Shown one piece after another: positions 22,624 to 36,794 of a DNA stretch of 64,000 bases. The translations under genes and the position numbers were made by a program. Origin of the DNA: Panulirus ornatus (taxonomy: Eukaryota > Arthropoda > Malacostraca > Decapoda > Palinuridae); the NCBI RefSeq assembly GCF_036320965.1, contig NC_092235.1, positions 8,758,799-8,822,798 of the forward strand, given 5' to 3'. The notes below the pieces were generated by a model, which did not search any database, was not told the DNA's origin, and saw nothing but the letters and a program-made list of their open reading frames with translations. Numbering within the stretch: the first letter of the stretch is position 1; each line of letters opens with the position of its first letter.

Positions 22624-22802
22624 ACCCAGAACTCACCACGAGGAGGTGGTTGCATGTCGAGTTCCATAATTTTTTCCCGTTTTAAATAAATATTTTAATT
22701 TCCTCTAAAATAAAGGTCTTTCCCGTTTTAAGATATGTAAAAATAATAATTTCCTCTAAAACAAAGTTCTTATTGTGAGGTAGATAGTTGAGGAAGGGCA
22801 CC

Positions 22803-23576
22803 TCATTTCCTGCCCTTCCTCTGGTTCCGTTGGCCCCCTCCTCTGGTACGCCTCCGGCGGACTGACCTCATCACCTTCTTCAGCTCACCAATAATAAGTG
22901 GCAGAGCTGGTCTCTCTGAGGGGTCGCTGTGGGTCGCTGTTTGGTAAAGATCCTGGAGGCTTTCCCGCACACCCTGCTTCCTGACCAGGATGGACACGTG
23001 CCTCATTAGATGCCCAAAAGAGAAGACGTCACTGGCTGGGGAGACCGGCTTGCGCTCCCTGACCTCAGGGGCCAACCACAGGTCAGGAACATTGTACTCA
23101 ACGCAGCTTCCCTTCTTAACGCTCAAGCCGAAGTCGATGATGTGAAACTCTGGCTTCTCACCCATCGTCACCGTCACATTCTCGACCTTGACGTCATTAT
23201 GGACAATGTTTTTCTTATGGATTTCCATCAGCCGACGAGCGACCATGATGGCGGACTCGACCAGTTCCTCGTCCGACCGACATGTTCTCATGTACTTATC
23301 ATAAGGCTGGCCAGTGTGGCTTAAGATGATCAATGGGGGGTTGCGGCACACTGCTCGAAGTAGAGGGGCTCCTCCAGCCCCAGCCAGTCTCCTGTGAATG
23401 TCGGCTTCATCCATAAGACTTTTCCAACTCACTCCGTCCAGAAGGGTTTTGATGACGCAACACGATCCACGGAACAACACCGTTTCAATCTTGGCGTTGC
23501 CTCCTCGACCCACCTCTCTCATGACCACCAGGTCATTTACATCCTTCTGGGTCAACTTTACAACTGGAACGCTCAT
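22803..23576 (-). CDS. Compact Ser/Thr-type protein kinase, 257 aa, single exon
   Basis: A complete small protein kinase domain with little else. From the ATG at 23576 (CAAAATGAGC context; the GTG-initiated extension upstream is unlikely): glycine loop GRGGNAKI at residues 23-30, VAIK-type lysine 43, candidate helix-C glutamate near 58, catalytic loop HNDVKVEN at 126-133 (HRD replaced by HND; Asp128, Lys130 and Asn133 kept), DFG at 148-150, APE at 169-171 and the helix-F Asp in SDVFSFG near 183. All residues needed for phosphotransfer are present, so it is probably active. The C-terminus (RRRRTRGGGQRNQRKGRK) is very basic and could bind nucleic acid or send it to the nucleus. No signal peptide or membrane segment. 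Intronless structure and HND are unusual for a typical host kinase; retroposed, host-lineage or virus-derived origin are all possible. Confidence 0.9.
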   Translation of the reverse strand: MSVPVVKLTQKDVNDLVVMREVGRGGNAKIETVLFRGSCCVIKTLLDGVSWKSLMDEADIHRRLAGAGGAPLLRAVCRNPPLIILSHTGQPYDKYMRTCRSDEELVESAIMVARRLMEIHKKNIVHNDVKVENVTVTMGEKPEFHIIDFGLSVKKGSCVEYNVPDLWLAPEVRERKPVSPASDVFSFGHLMRHVSILVRKQGVRESLQDLYQTATHSDPSERPALPLIIGELKKVMRSVRRRRTRGGGQRNQRKGRK

Positions 23577-23694
23577 TTTGACTTCCGGCCTGAGGTGCAC
23601 TTACCAAATTTTCTTCTTGCCGGAGAGTGTGAGAGGAGATGTTGTCGGTACGGAGTCCCATCCTCAAATGATTACACTTCTCTCGCCGCCGGCC

Positions 23695-23722
23695 TTATAT
23701 ACCCCTGGGTCATGTGACGTCA
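23695..23722 (-). promoter_or_regulatory. Kinase promoter: CRE plus TATA box
   Basis: On the minus strand a perfect 14-bp palindrome ATGTGACGTCACAT contains the cAMP response element TGACGTCA (23715-23722). TATATAAGG follows (to 23695), then CCGGCGGCGAGAG and ATCATTTGAG. The ATG lies about 120 bp downstream of the TATA box. The TATA-to-ATCATTTGAG layout is shared with the acidic protein gene in the arms. Confidence 0.8.
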
Positions 23723-23769
23723 CATAACCAGATCTATCCAGATTAAATCCCATACAAATCCGGATATGT

Positions 23770-24060
23770 AGACGGATTCATTTAGTTTTGTTGCGATCAT
23801 TATTTGATGAAATCTAAAGGTGTCGAAGAAATAGTCAAGATGGCCAATGGTGTTGAGAGTGTAGTGAAGATGGCTAGAGATGTTGAAGGATCTAAATAGT
23901 TTCGATATACCAATACTTTTTGAATCAATAAATCATTATAAATACTAATAAGACAAAAAACACTTTGACGAAAATTTAGCCATTTTCCAGCATCGAAATA
24001 AAAGGATATGAGGTAAATGGCTTTTGGGAAATCATTGTTGAATAATAGTTACTTTCTGAG

Positions 24061-24101
<41 letters not shown>

Positions 24102-24637
24102 CTAGAGAACATAGCATGAAATTAGGGCAATATTGTTCAAATATATTCAGAGAAGTAATTTTAAAGTTTATATAAGAGTGGTTGATGAATGGAATAAGAA
24201 GAATGAGGTCATGGTTAAGGCAGACACCATACATAAATCTTACAAGTTGTATAATAGTACGGAATGTTCTAGAGATTTGGCCTGGCGAGTGTAGACCTCT
24301 CTCCTCACACAGTAAAAATAGGTAATTACACACTCACAGATTCAGAGGTTATCATGTTGAAGGAGAGGTGAAAACTGAGGATTCAAATCAAAGAACAATA
24401 AGAAGCGTCATGATGAGATGGGAGAGGGAATTGGTCAATTGACAAATATAGTTTAATCTAAAACATGAACGGTAAATCACTTCGACTGAAGAAAGTCAAG
24501 TGGAAAACATAGAAAATGAAAGACCAAAGAGAAGAATTTTGGACATCTGGGATAACATTTAATGTGAGGAAACACGATTTCACCAAATGAGCTTTAGTTA
24601 ACGCTTCTGGTACAGTGTAAATATATATATATGTACT

Positions 24638-24671
<34 letters not shown>

Positions 24672-24780
24672 GATAAACTTTAATGCTGGCCGGGGTGTAC
24701 TGGTGATGCCTTTGACCTAAAATGTAAGTTCAAGCCCGTAGGCCGACTCTGCACCTAACTTGAAACCTTTTGTGTTCACT
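23770..24780. other. Kinase upstream region, no gene seen
   Basis: Contains TAGTGAAGATGGC motifs near 23870, an (AC)n run (24062-24100), a (GT)n run (24640-24668) and otherwise nothing recognisable. Confidence 0.5.
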
Positions 24781-25740
24781 ATAATCTTCTTTACTACATC
24801 TCCTCTCCTTAATCCCTTTATCTTCACTATGCAAGGCTTATCATAATCTTCACTACAACCTCATCTTCATATGACCTTATCTTGACTATGCTGGTTTCAA
24901 GGAAGGCTTTAGATTTTACCCACTCACACAAACAACGTACTTACACGGGGCCCCACGAGTGTAAAACTCCCTCCTAATACAGTGCAAATAGATGATTACA
25001 CACACCTACACACCACCACCACCACTAACAATACACAGAGAAATAGCCTTTTCGGTTGGCTTTGGATCCGCCCTTGAACGTAGTTTGGAGGATTTGGGGG
25101 ATCAGATCAATAAGGTTAAGTTCACTACAACCTCATATTCACTAACGTGTATCTTCACTACTAGCTTATTTTCACTAAATATATCTTCGCTATACCCTCT
25201 TCTTCACTACACCGTTATTTCTACCATACCATCATCATTGCACTCCCTGATGTTCACTAAAAGTAGTTCTTATCTTCACTACATAATCATTTTGAATAAA
25301 CTTTACTCTTTAATAACCCTTATCTCTACTAAATTCGTATCTTCACTACATTCGTATCTTCACTACAACCTATCTTGACAATATCCTTATCATCACTATA
25401 CTCTTCTTCACTACACTCTCATCTTAACATCATCCTTCTGTTTACCGAACTTAGTTCAAAGTCTGACTTGAACGTAGCTTTGGAAAGTTTGTGTTCCTCA
25501 TTGTGTTGCCTCCTTATTATCATTGTAAAGGCAATTGTCACCACTCCCTAACTAAACCCTCATCGTCACTACACTCTCATCATTATCATTACTTCTTGAT
25601 GTTCAATACAAAATTTTAACATATACATTTATCTTCACTACAGAATAATTTTCATTGCACCTTAATCTTCATTACTCCTTGTTTCAGCTACATCCGTATC
25701 TTCCATTCATTCTTATATCTTATATTAGTCACATCTTTAC
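24780..25740 (+). repeat. Degenerate CTTCACTACA motif cluster
   Basis: About ten exact or near-exact copies of ATCTTCACTACA plus about as many weaker ones, at irregular spacing of roughly 20-60 bp. The motif (or its complement TGTAGTGAAGAT) also appears upstream of the kinase and repeatedly in both arms near 3400, 5385, 6770, 7105, 56270, 56620 and 58000. No coding potential. Confidence 0.65.
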
Positions 25741-25744
25741 AATA

Positions 25745-25892
25745 TCTTTATATCTTCTCTGTTCCGTCTTTTGGAAAATTGAAAATGAGAGTAAAGGATT
25801 TCCGGCCTTCTGCTCCCTCCCCTTTTAGTCGCCTTGTACGCCACGCAGGGAATACGTGGCAAGTATACTTTCTTCCCTATCCCCAGGGATAA
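25745..25892 (-). mobile_element. SINE copy 3, body joined to a 5S rRNA head
   Basis: Minus-strand SINE body (ATCCCTGGGGATAGGGAAGA, GACTAAAAGGGGAGGGAGC, ATTTTCCAAAAGACGGAACA), lacking the 3' tail hairpin. Its 5' end is fused without a gap to 5S rRNA sequence, which makes this the most complete 5' end of the family in the window. Confidence 0.8.
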
Positions 25893-25968
25893 CAGCATCT
25901 GGTGTTCCCAGACGGTCACCCATCCAAGTACTAACCAGACCCAACGTTGCTTAACTTCCCTGATCGGA

Positions 25969-25970
<2 letters not shown>
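25893..25970 (-). rRNA. Partial 5S rRNA (SINE head or pseudogene)
   Basis: Minus strand reads CGTCCGATCAGGGAAGTTAA, GCAACGTTGGGTCTGGTTAG, TACTTGGATGGGTGACCGTC, TGGGAACACCAGATGCTGTT, matching roughly nucleotides 36-112 of eukaryotic 5S rRNA. The internal promoter region is largely present. The 5' third is missing and replaced by (TA)n at 25971. Because it is followed directly by SINE sequence it is best read as the head of a 5S-derived (SINE3-type) element and not as a working ribosomal gene. Confidence 0.85.

Positions 25971-26057
<87 letters not shown>
25971..26057. repeat. (TA)n tract
   Basis: TA run joining the 5S-headed SINE to the region of the tRNA-Ala gene. Confidence 0.95.
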
Positions 26058-26059
<2 letters not shown>

Positions 26060-26090
26060 ACTGAAAACAATGAATTTCCAAATAAAAAAA

Positions 26091-26162
26091 TGGAAGCGCC
26101 GGGGTTTGAACCCGGGTCCTCTCGCATGCCAAGCGAGCGCTCTACCACTGAGCTACGCCCCC
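26091..26162 (-). tRNA. tRNA-Ala (anticodon GGC)
   Basis: A 72-nt cloverleaf on the minus strand: acceptor GGGGGCG/CGCTTCC, D arm GCTC/GAGC, anticodon stem CTCGC/GCGAG with loop TTGGCAT, T arm CCGGG/CCCGG, discriminator A. The G3-U70 wobble pair, the main alanine identity element, is present. Eukaryotes normally read GCC with anticodon AGC (inosine), so a genomic GGC anticodon is unusual. All stems pair, so it may be functional. Confidence 0.85.
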
Positions 26163-26439
26163 AAGAACATATTTTGTGACATAGTATTATATGAAGCACT
26201 GAGATTACCACGGCAAAATAGTGTTTGACCGACCGTTGCCGACTAGCCGGCAAAATAACCACAGGGTAAATCTCCATGTTGCTGTCGTGTTTTCCTCTCA
26301 ATTTTCCACGAAGAAATGAGTTTTACTTTTTTATTGTCGTTGCAATAGACTGGAACTAAGCAATAGACTGGAACTAAGCTGACCTGGTATGAGGTCAGAG
26401 CCCTCATTATCATCCCTGCTAACTACCGGAAGCAGATTA

Positions 26440-26590
26440 AGTCGTTCCACAACCGATGTCCGGCCCATGTTAACTCTGATGTGCCCAGCAGTTGGAGGAG
26501 GATCGCCAGAAGCTTCTGGAAGATTTCAAGGACGTCTTGGTGGACCTGACCCTTTCAGATAAGGTCGAAAACCACAATTTATTGTGAAGA
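26440..26590 (+). mobile_element. Trace of gypsy-type pol (pre-RT linker)
   Basis: One frame reads QQLEEDRQKLLEDFKDVLVD followed by LSDKVENH, similar in layout to the segment just before the RT of Ty3/gypsy elements (LL-x-x-[FY]-KDV ... VEH). Too short for certainty. Confidence 0.3.
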
Positions 26591-26674
26591 TCTTCACTAT
26601 AACGTTGGACGAACATACTGAATGTTGCACACATGTGATGCGGACAAAATGAAAAAAGATAAAGACAAAAATTA

Positions 26675-26742
26675 TGTCTGGTGTGGGTCTCGAACCCACG
26701 ACCTTGAGTGTGTCTCACGCTCTGCCACTGAGCTAACCAGAC
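26675..26742 (-). tRNA. tRNA-like gene with shortened anticodon arm
   Basis: A 68-nt structure on the minus strand: acceptor GTCTGGT/ACCAGAC pairs perfectly, D arm GCTC/GAGC and T arm GTGGG-TTCGAGA-CCCAC are intact, and T-arm flanks (AAGGTCGTGGGTTCGA) resemble tRNA-Lys or tRNA-Ile. The anticodon arm (TGAGACACACTCA) has room for only a 3-4-bp stem; a 7-nt loop would place CAC in the anticodon. It may be a tRNA pseudogene with a 4-5-nt deletion, though the three other stems are perfect. Confidence 0.6.
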
Positions 26743-26884
26743 AATAGAAAATTCGTCTGTTTCTTCAATTTGAATTAATGAAAATCTTTGCGAGGCAGCG
26801 TTTAGAAAAGAGAGATGTCTTTGACGAAATTTACTTACTTGGCTCTTTCTTTTGTTCCTCATTATCGAAAGTAAACATACTGGA

Positions 26885-27442
<558 letters not shown>

Positions 27443-27599
27443 AACCTTGAGGAAGCTACATGGCCGTCAAAAATAAGCTGCAGGAATGAAGTTTATGAAT
27501 GGAATATCAGTGAGACGATCCAAATGACGAATGAATGAGAGCGTAGTCAACATACAATATAAAAGGACATATTATGAATGGCAGCCAGGCAAGTAACGG

Positions 27600-28100
27600 C
27601 CCAACTGAATGGAAGGATTTAAAAGTTCGCGTTATATGACGAATTTTGATAGATTATCCAAATTTCCATTCCAGTTATGAAACTTAATGGTTGTGGTTCA
27701 GTTCTAGAGACAAAGTTTAAAGGTTTGTGTTTCAGAGATGAACCACAAAGGATATCGTTAAATTAACTGACATTAAAATTTGTCAATTAAGTGAATCATT
27801 TTGTACAATAGCTGTAATTTGACAGAGTTAAAAGTTCGCAGTTTCATTACAATTCTAATTTAAAAGTTTGAGATTCAATGATGGTTTGCACAAGCTTAAC
27901 GTACATTTAAGTTTTGTGTTTATATAACGTATCTTAAAGGACTCTGGTAAAATAACGCAGCTGGAAGGTTTACGTTCAAATGACGGTGTTTAAATGTTTA
28001 TTGATGAATGGTAGATTTAGATGGATAGATTTTAAGTTCGCGTTTTCATGAGCGACTTTAAACCTTGTGGTTGAATGTCACAGTTTAAATGTTGGTATGT
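27600..28100 (+). repeat. Degenerate repeat, TTTAAAAGTTCGCGTTT-type units
   Basis: Seven or eight weak copies of a unit like TTTAAAAGTTCGCGTTTCA-ATGACG, at about 27611, 27716, 27829, 27860, 27905, 27963, 28031 and 28052, spaced roughly 30-110 bp. Looks like a very old tandem array. Confidence 0.45.
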
Positions 28101-28454
28101 ACAATGTTGACCAGATGGCGGTAGTGTGTAGACACAGCCATACCAGGTCGTATTTATCATCATTAAAGTCACCTTCCTTACTTACTTATGGCGGCGATGA
28201 AATTCACTGGTTCTTGATTGTGCACCAATTAACCTATCAGATAATGGTACAATGTTTGCCTGGTGTTGCATATATCACGTCTGTTGTTGAAACACAAGAA
28301 TGCCAGGTGACTTTGGGAGTGGATGATAATGTAAAGATCAATATAAATGTGGGAAATCTTGAACCGCCATCACCAGACACAACACATGTTTGGATCTGGC
28401 GGGGGGAGGGACTTGCCTGTGACGTCACGATGCCCCGCCTCCAGCCTGGCGCCG

Positions 28455-28457
<3 letters not shown>

Positions 28458-28508
<51 letters not shown>

Positions 28509-28616
28509 ACTACTTTAATCATTATCACGTGAGTCTTTTGAGGAAGGATTTGTACACTCGTGTTGCCCCGTCTCTTAACCTTGTAAGTGTAAAATATGTT
28601 TTCACTCCTATGTGCG

Positions 28617-28670
<54 letters not shown>
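28458..28670. repeat. (GT)n and (CA)n pair
   Basis: A (GT)n run (28458-28506) and a (CA)n run (28619-28670) about 110 bp apart; together they could pair into a long hairpin. They create artificial Cys/Val and Thr/His ORFs. Confidence 0.9.
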
Positions 28671-28672
<2 letters not shown>

Positions 28673-28699
28673 ACCTATAATATTATCTAGTATTTTCTT

Positions 28700-31540
28700 C
28701 AGACGGATATCTTACACCTTGATTATAAAAGCCAAAGAAAAATTTATAAAAACATATACATATATTTCCACACGTGTAGATATATGTTATGTATTGAAAT
28801 GTGGCGGAAAAATTCCTTATATATTAACAAACGTGATTGAGGACGTAAAGAATCTGGTACAAACATAATGGTTATTGTGATAAATGATTTATTTATGATA
28901 AATATGTATTGTGTTGCATTATAATGGTTGTTCAGAACCAAGGTTCTTAAACCTGAATCAGTGAAATACTATAAGAAATAAAAGATCTGTTAAACATAAA
29001 CATTTATATTGATTAATCACACAATATATCTTACTGTGGGTATCTAAAAGAAAATCCATTGCAAGGAGCTAGTTTAAGGCAGGAGCAATTCATTTTTTGA
29101 TAAAATATTTACCTCTATCTCCCTTTTCTTTCGTCATCATTTCTTGTGTTTACTATCAAGAAATGCTCTTTATCTAACATAAAAATTCTGTATAGGTATT
29201 TGATTAATGTTCTCCAACAACGCGTTGTATAACTCTTCGTTAGTGAAGTTCATTTCGTGTAATGGATCATGCATTACAAAGATATATTCTAGAGATAGTG
29301 TATATCTAACATATATATGTGTTTTATAAATATTTATAAAAAGTTTTCCTGAGTGACAATACCTAAGACTTTCGTATTAAAGTTGATCAGTTGTAAGTGA
29401 TCAAGCATTACAAAGGTGTGTCCATTACCACAGGTGCTACTGATCCCAGGTAAAGGTATTTTACCCTTCTAGTTATCTATGCTTCATCCCTGGCTTGATC
29501 CTTGCAAGTGATATATATATATATATATGGTGTGTAATTCTCTATATTCTTATCATACAGTCAATCAGTTGAGGTGTAGAACACGCCTTCATCCTGGTTA
29601 CTCCACTCTGTCACATACTATTATTGAAAAGGTGTTACCGGACTCCACTCGTAAGTCGTTACACCAGGAATGACAAGTAACATTGGGGAAAGGCTGTATC
29701 ATCGACCAGGGAAGGGAAGAAATAGCACAGTCTCATCGAAAACCTTTTCGCTTCATAGATATGTGCCATCATCCCCTGCTCCTGTGTGGAGTGCAGCAGC
29801 CACGAAGGTGTAGGAGCGACATCAAAGGTGTGCTGGTGATGTGTAGTAATAATAATACTACTGTTCACACAATCACTAACAACCATTTCTCAGGTTTGTC
29901 TGTCCTACTTGTCGTCGCTGTACGTAATTCTGTCATTGCATATGTCTTCCTTGAACGTACACCTTCCTATATTTCACTGTCCCAACTATTTAGACAATAA
30001 TACGTTGAAAGGATTGTTAGGTGACTTTAAAGTGGAACATATGAAGGATTAGTGACCTATTGACCTTCCATTGGTCGCTGTCTGTTTGAATCCAACATTG
30101 GTCGTAGGAACAAGGTCATATATGCAGTGAGAACGTGTATGGTCTTAAAATGATCTTGAACTCCTGGAAAATGTGTTCAGGATGATTTGTATAGTGGTTA
30201 CAGTTTGACGTTTAGCACAGTTATGACCCCAGGCAGTTGATAGAGTGGAAAGTAAAAAAAAGAAATAAAAGAAATATAGGATTACGTATATGGGTCAAAT
30301 ATTTAGTGAGTGTGTATGGCCGTACAACCATCATCAACAGGTGAAGGTGTTTAACAATATTTGAGTGGTGGTTATGACTAACTTGTTGACCTTACTGACT
30401 CAGGCGGTCGATGAACCTAAAACCCCAAAACTAACCCACTTTACTATTACTCTGGATATTTGGCTTGACTGACAATGGAGCACCTGGGTTAAACACCAGG
30501 ACTTGTTACCCTCCTCCTCTCCATCTCTTTCTTTCTTTCTCTTCCTCACAACAACACGAAAACCCTCCAAAAATCCTCACGAATTCCAGCTACCTGCTGG
30601 ACCTGGATGATCATTTTATGTTGAACTTATGGTTCACCTTCTGGCTTCATGACCTTTAGGTGATAGCCCTTAAATCCAACCACATATATACATCCTGTTA
30701 TACAACTGATGTTACTGTCTGACGTATGTATGGTGCGGCTTGATGACCTTACCTGCTGATGGTCATTAAGTCAAACATGTTATCATGTTGCAAATATCGT
30801 GATTCTTATGTTTTGCCGTAAGGTACAGATTCTGGTTAGATAACGGACGGTCAATAACCAGAAAGTTTAACGCTAAGCATACCTGCATACATATTGCAAA
30901 CTCCTTATCATAAGAGACCGAGCCAGACAAGTACTTGACGAGTCTCTAAACAATATTTGACCTGTAAGACAAGATCAGACAGCGGACTGTCTACAGGTAA
31001 GGGCCCGTAACCTGGCAACTCTAACAACGACAGCGAGTGACAGTTAGTCGAGGACCACACGAATCTAACAGTGACAACAGGTGATTAAGTGCTACACTTG
31101 AACTCTTAGCTAACTACCTATAACCGCCACTGTTGATTGTTTACTGAGCTGTGTTGACGACCCGCCCCCACACCTCTTGTATACGTAAGGCTGGTGAACA
31201 GTATATGGTCTCCTCCCAACACGGGTCACGAACATTCTCTCCTCAAGTTACCATGGCGACTGGAGACAGCTCACCTCTGTCGTGGTGCAGGTTCTGCATC
31301 TCCGCTTATTCCTTATGTTTCCCAGGTGTGGTCGGGCAGGCAGGCAGGCAGGGGCCCCAGGTGGCCTGGGTAAACAGCCTTAGTTAGGTATTTGTTCTTG
31401 ACTCCAGCCCAATCTTGCCACCGCCAGCCAGCCGGACGTACCAGATGACACCTTCCCAGGTGTGGCCTCCCGGTTATAGCTCTCCCACTCGGCTTGGCTG
31501 GATAGGCAGTGACGTCTTCTATGAGCCACTCATATAGAGT
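28700..31540. other. Unannotated spacer sequence
   Basis: No convincing gene, RNA or mobile element seen. Short frames lack any recognisable motif. Confidence 0.45.
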
Positions 31541-31542
31541 CG

Positions 31543-31914
31543 TTACTCATACAGGGTTGTTCGGCACCATTTGGGACAAGATGATTTACCTATTGTTTCA
31601 GGAACAGAGAAGAATCCATCAGCTACGTTTTCCAAACAAAATATCATAGATTCAGCCCAAGCTTTACTAAACTCCGACATTAGTTTATCATATTCAAGAT
31701 TAATTCTTGATAGCTCACTAAAATAAAGGTTATTCTCATAGTTTTCTCTTTGTTTTCCCTCAACATCATTTGAAGTAATCACCAGCTGCTTTAACCATAT
31801 CAAAGGAACTTGTGTTTGTCCCACGTCGTCATATGATTCATTTTTGTCTTTATCATCAAGGCCATTAATCTGAGTCATTGCCTTTGTCATGGTTCTTATT
31901 TCCCTGACATTCAT
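31543..31914 (-). CDS. 123-aa orphan ORF
   Basis: A single-exon ATG-to-stop frame with balanced amino-acid composition (MNVREIRTMTKAMTQINGLD at the start, SRINLEYDKLMSEFSKAW in the middle). The middle could form amphipathic helices. Not repeat-derived as far as can be seen, and no overlapping frame explains it. No family recognised; could be a lineage-specific or viral-type small gene or a chance ORF. Confidence 0.35.
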   Translation of the reverse strand: MNVREIRTMTKAMTQINGLDDKDKNESYDDVGQTQVPLIWLKQLVITSNDVEGKQRENYENNLYFSELSRINLEYDKLMSEFSKAWAESMIFCLENVADGFFSVPETIGKSSCPKWCRTTLYE

Positions 31915-32344
31915 TATCAGACGTGTTTACAATGTGTCTTTACGGGAATTAATAGCAAGTTTTTTTTCTCCGATTAAAGAAGCTAAAACATATACAAGAG
32001 GTTAGGTATATTTACATAGTATATTTCTGAATCATTGTTACCGTTAGGTAGACTCCTCTCCAAATTCTTATCAACTAAAAGTCAAATCTTAAAATACAAG
32101 GAATTGCACAGAGGAATTCCAACATCAGCAGACAACTGTGACCTAACGAGGCTGTTTGTAATGGTAGCAGAGATCAGGAGGTCATAGATCAGTGGAGTAG
32201 GAGGAGACAGACTTGCACATGTTTCACAGAGAATAACCTGTAAACTGTGTATGTAACTAAGGAGGAGAAAATAACGTCACTCGTGCATTTGAAGCGAAAT
32301 GTTTAGTAGATCTATTTTGAGATACTTTTAGAAAGTTAGAATGC

Positions 32345-32447
32345 AAGGAGTGGAGGGTTTCCAGCCCCCCGCTCCCGCCCCCTTCAGTCGCCTTCTACGA
32401 CACATAAGGAATGCGTTGGAAGTGTTCTTTCTCCCCTATCCCAGGGT
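32345..32447 (-). mobile_element. SINE copy 4, 5' part only
   Basis: Minus-strand body from CCCTGGGATAGGGGAGAAAG to GGGCTGGAAACCCTCC; 3' part missing. It directly precedes LINE copy C. Confidence 0.8.
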
Positions 32448-32452
32448 TATAT

Positions 32453-35868
<3,416 letters not shown>

Positions 35869-35873
<5 letters not shown>

Positions 35874-36105
35874 GGGGATAGGGGATTAAGAATACTTCCC
35901 ACGTATTCCCTGCGTGTCGTAGAAGGCGACTAAAAGGGGAGGGAGCGGGGGGCTGGAAATCCTCCCCTGTCGTTTTCTTTTTTTTTTTTTAATTTTCCAA
36001 AGAAGGAACAGAGAATTGGGCCAGGTGAGGGTATTCCCTCAAATGCCCAGTCCTCTGTTCTTAATGCTACCTCGCTAACGCGGGAAATGGCGAATAGTTT
36101 AAAAA
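35869..36105 (+). mobile_element. SINE copy 5
   Basis: Full-length body from ATCCCTGGGGATAGGGGATT to CTCGCTAACGCGGGAAATGG, CGAATAGTTTAAAA; TA tracts at both ends. Confidence 0.85.
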
Positions 36106-36118
36106 AAAAAGAAAAAAG

Positions 36119-36218
<100 letters not shown>

Positions 36219-36219
36219 G

Positions 36220-36471
36220 TATGAATGCATTAATGAGTACACGGGGAAAATGAAACATGATAAGTCTGTGTTGGACAATCGCATGTTTACCAAATAGCGC
36301 CCTAGCTACGTTTCTTTGTGTATATCAACTGACTGTTATATTTCTCTCTTTCCTGTGTCTCCCCTGATGATGTGATTATAACACGAAAGTACACTTGGGA
36401 ACTTATCGTGTTTCATTTTCCTCGTGGACTCATAGGAATATCTTGATTACGCTTTACATTGTGATCCTTTC
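36220..36471 (+). mobile_element. Solo Penelope-like pLTR (copy 5) with hammerhead-like motif
   Basis: A pLTR like that at 35546; the hammerhead-like core lies at about 36359-36401. It runs directly into a truncated SINE at 36472. Confidence 0.8.
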
Positions 36472-36697
36472 CCTTCTTGTTTTTTTTTTATAATTTTCCA
36501 AGAGAAGAAACAGAGAAGGGGGCCAGGTGAGGATATTCCCTCATAGGCCCAGTCCTCTGTTCTTAACGCTACCTTGCTAATGCGGGAAATGGCGAATAGT
36601 TTGAAAGAAAAATAGTGGTTCCAGCAATATCATATGGTTGGGAGGCGTGGGCTATAGATAGAGTTGTGCGGAGGAGGGTGGATGTGCTGGAAATGAG
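36472..36697 (+). mobile_element. SINE copy 6 (3' half) plus short LINE fragment
   Basis: SINE 3' half (36472-36605) followed by a short plus-strand LINE piece (36612-36697; GCEAWAIDRVVRRRVDVLEMR region) ending at (TA)n. Confidence 0.75.

Positions 36698-36792
<95 letters not shown>

Positions 36793-36794
<2 letters not shown>

Noticed and set aside
28067..28690. 207-aa ORF with Cys/Val and Thr/His runs
   Set aside because: It runs through (GT)n and (CA)n repeats; the non-repeat part has no recognisable domain.
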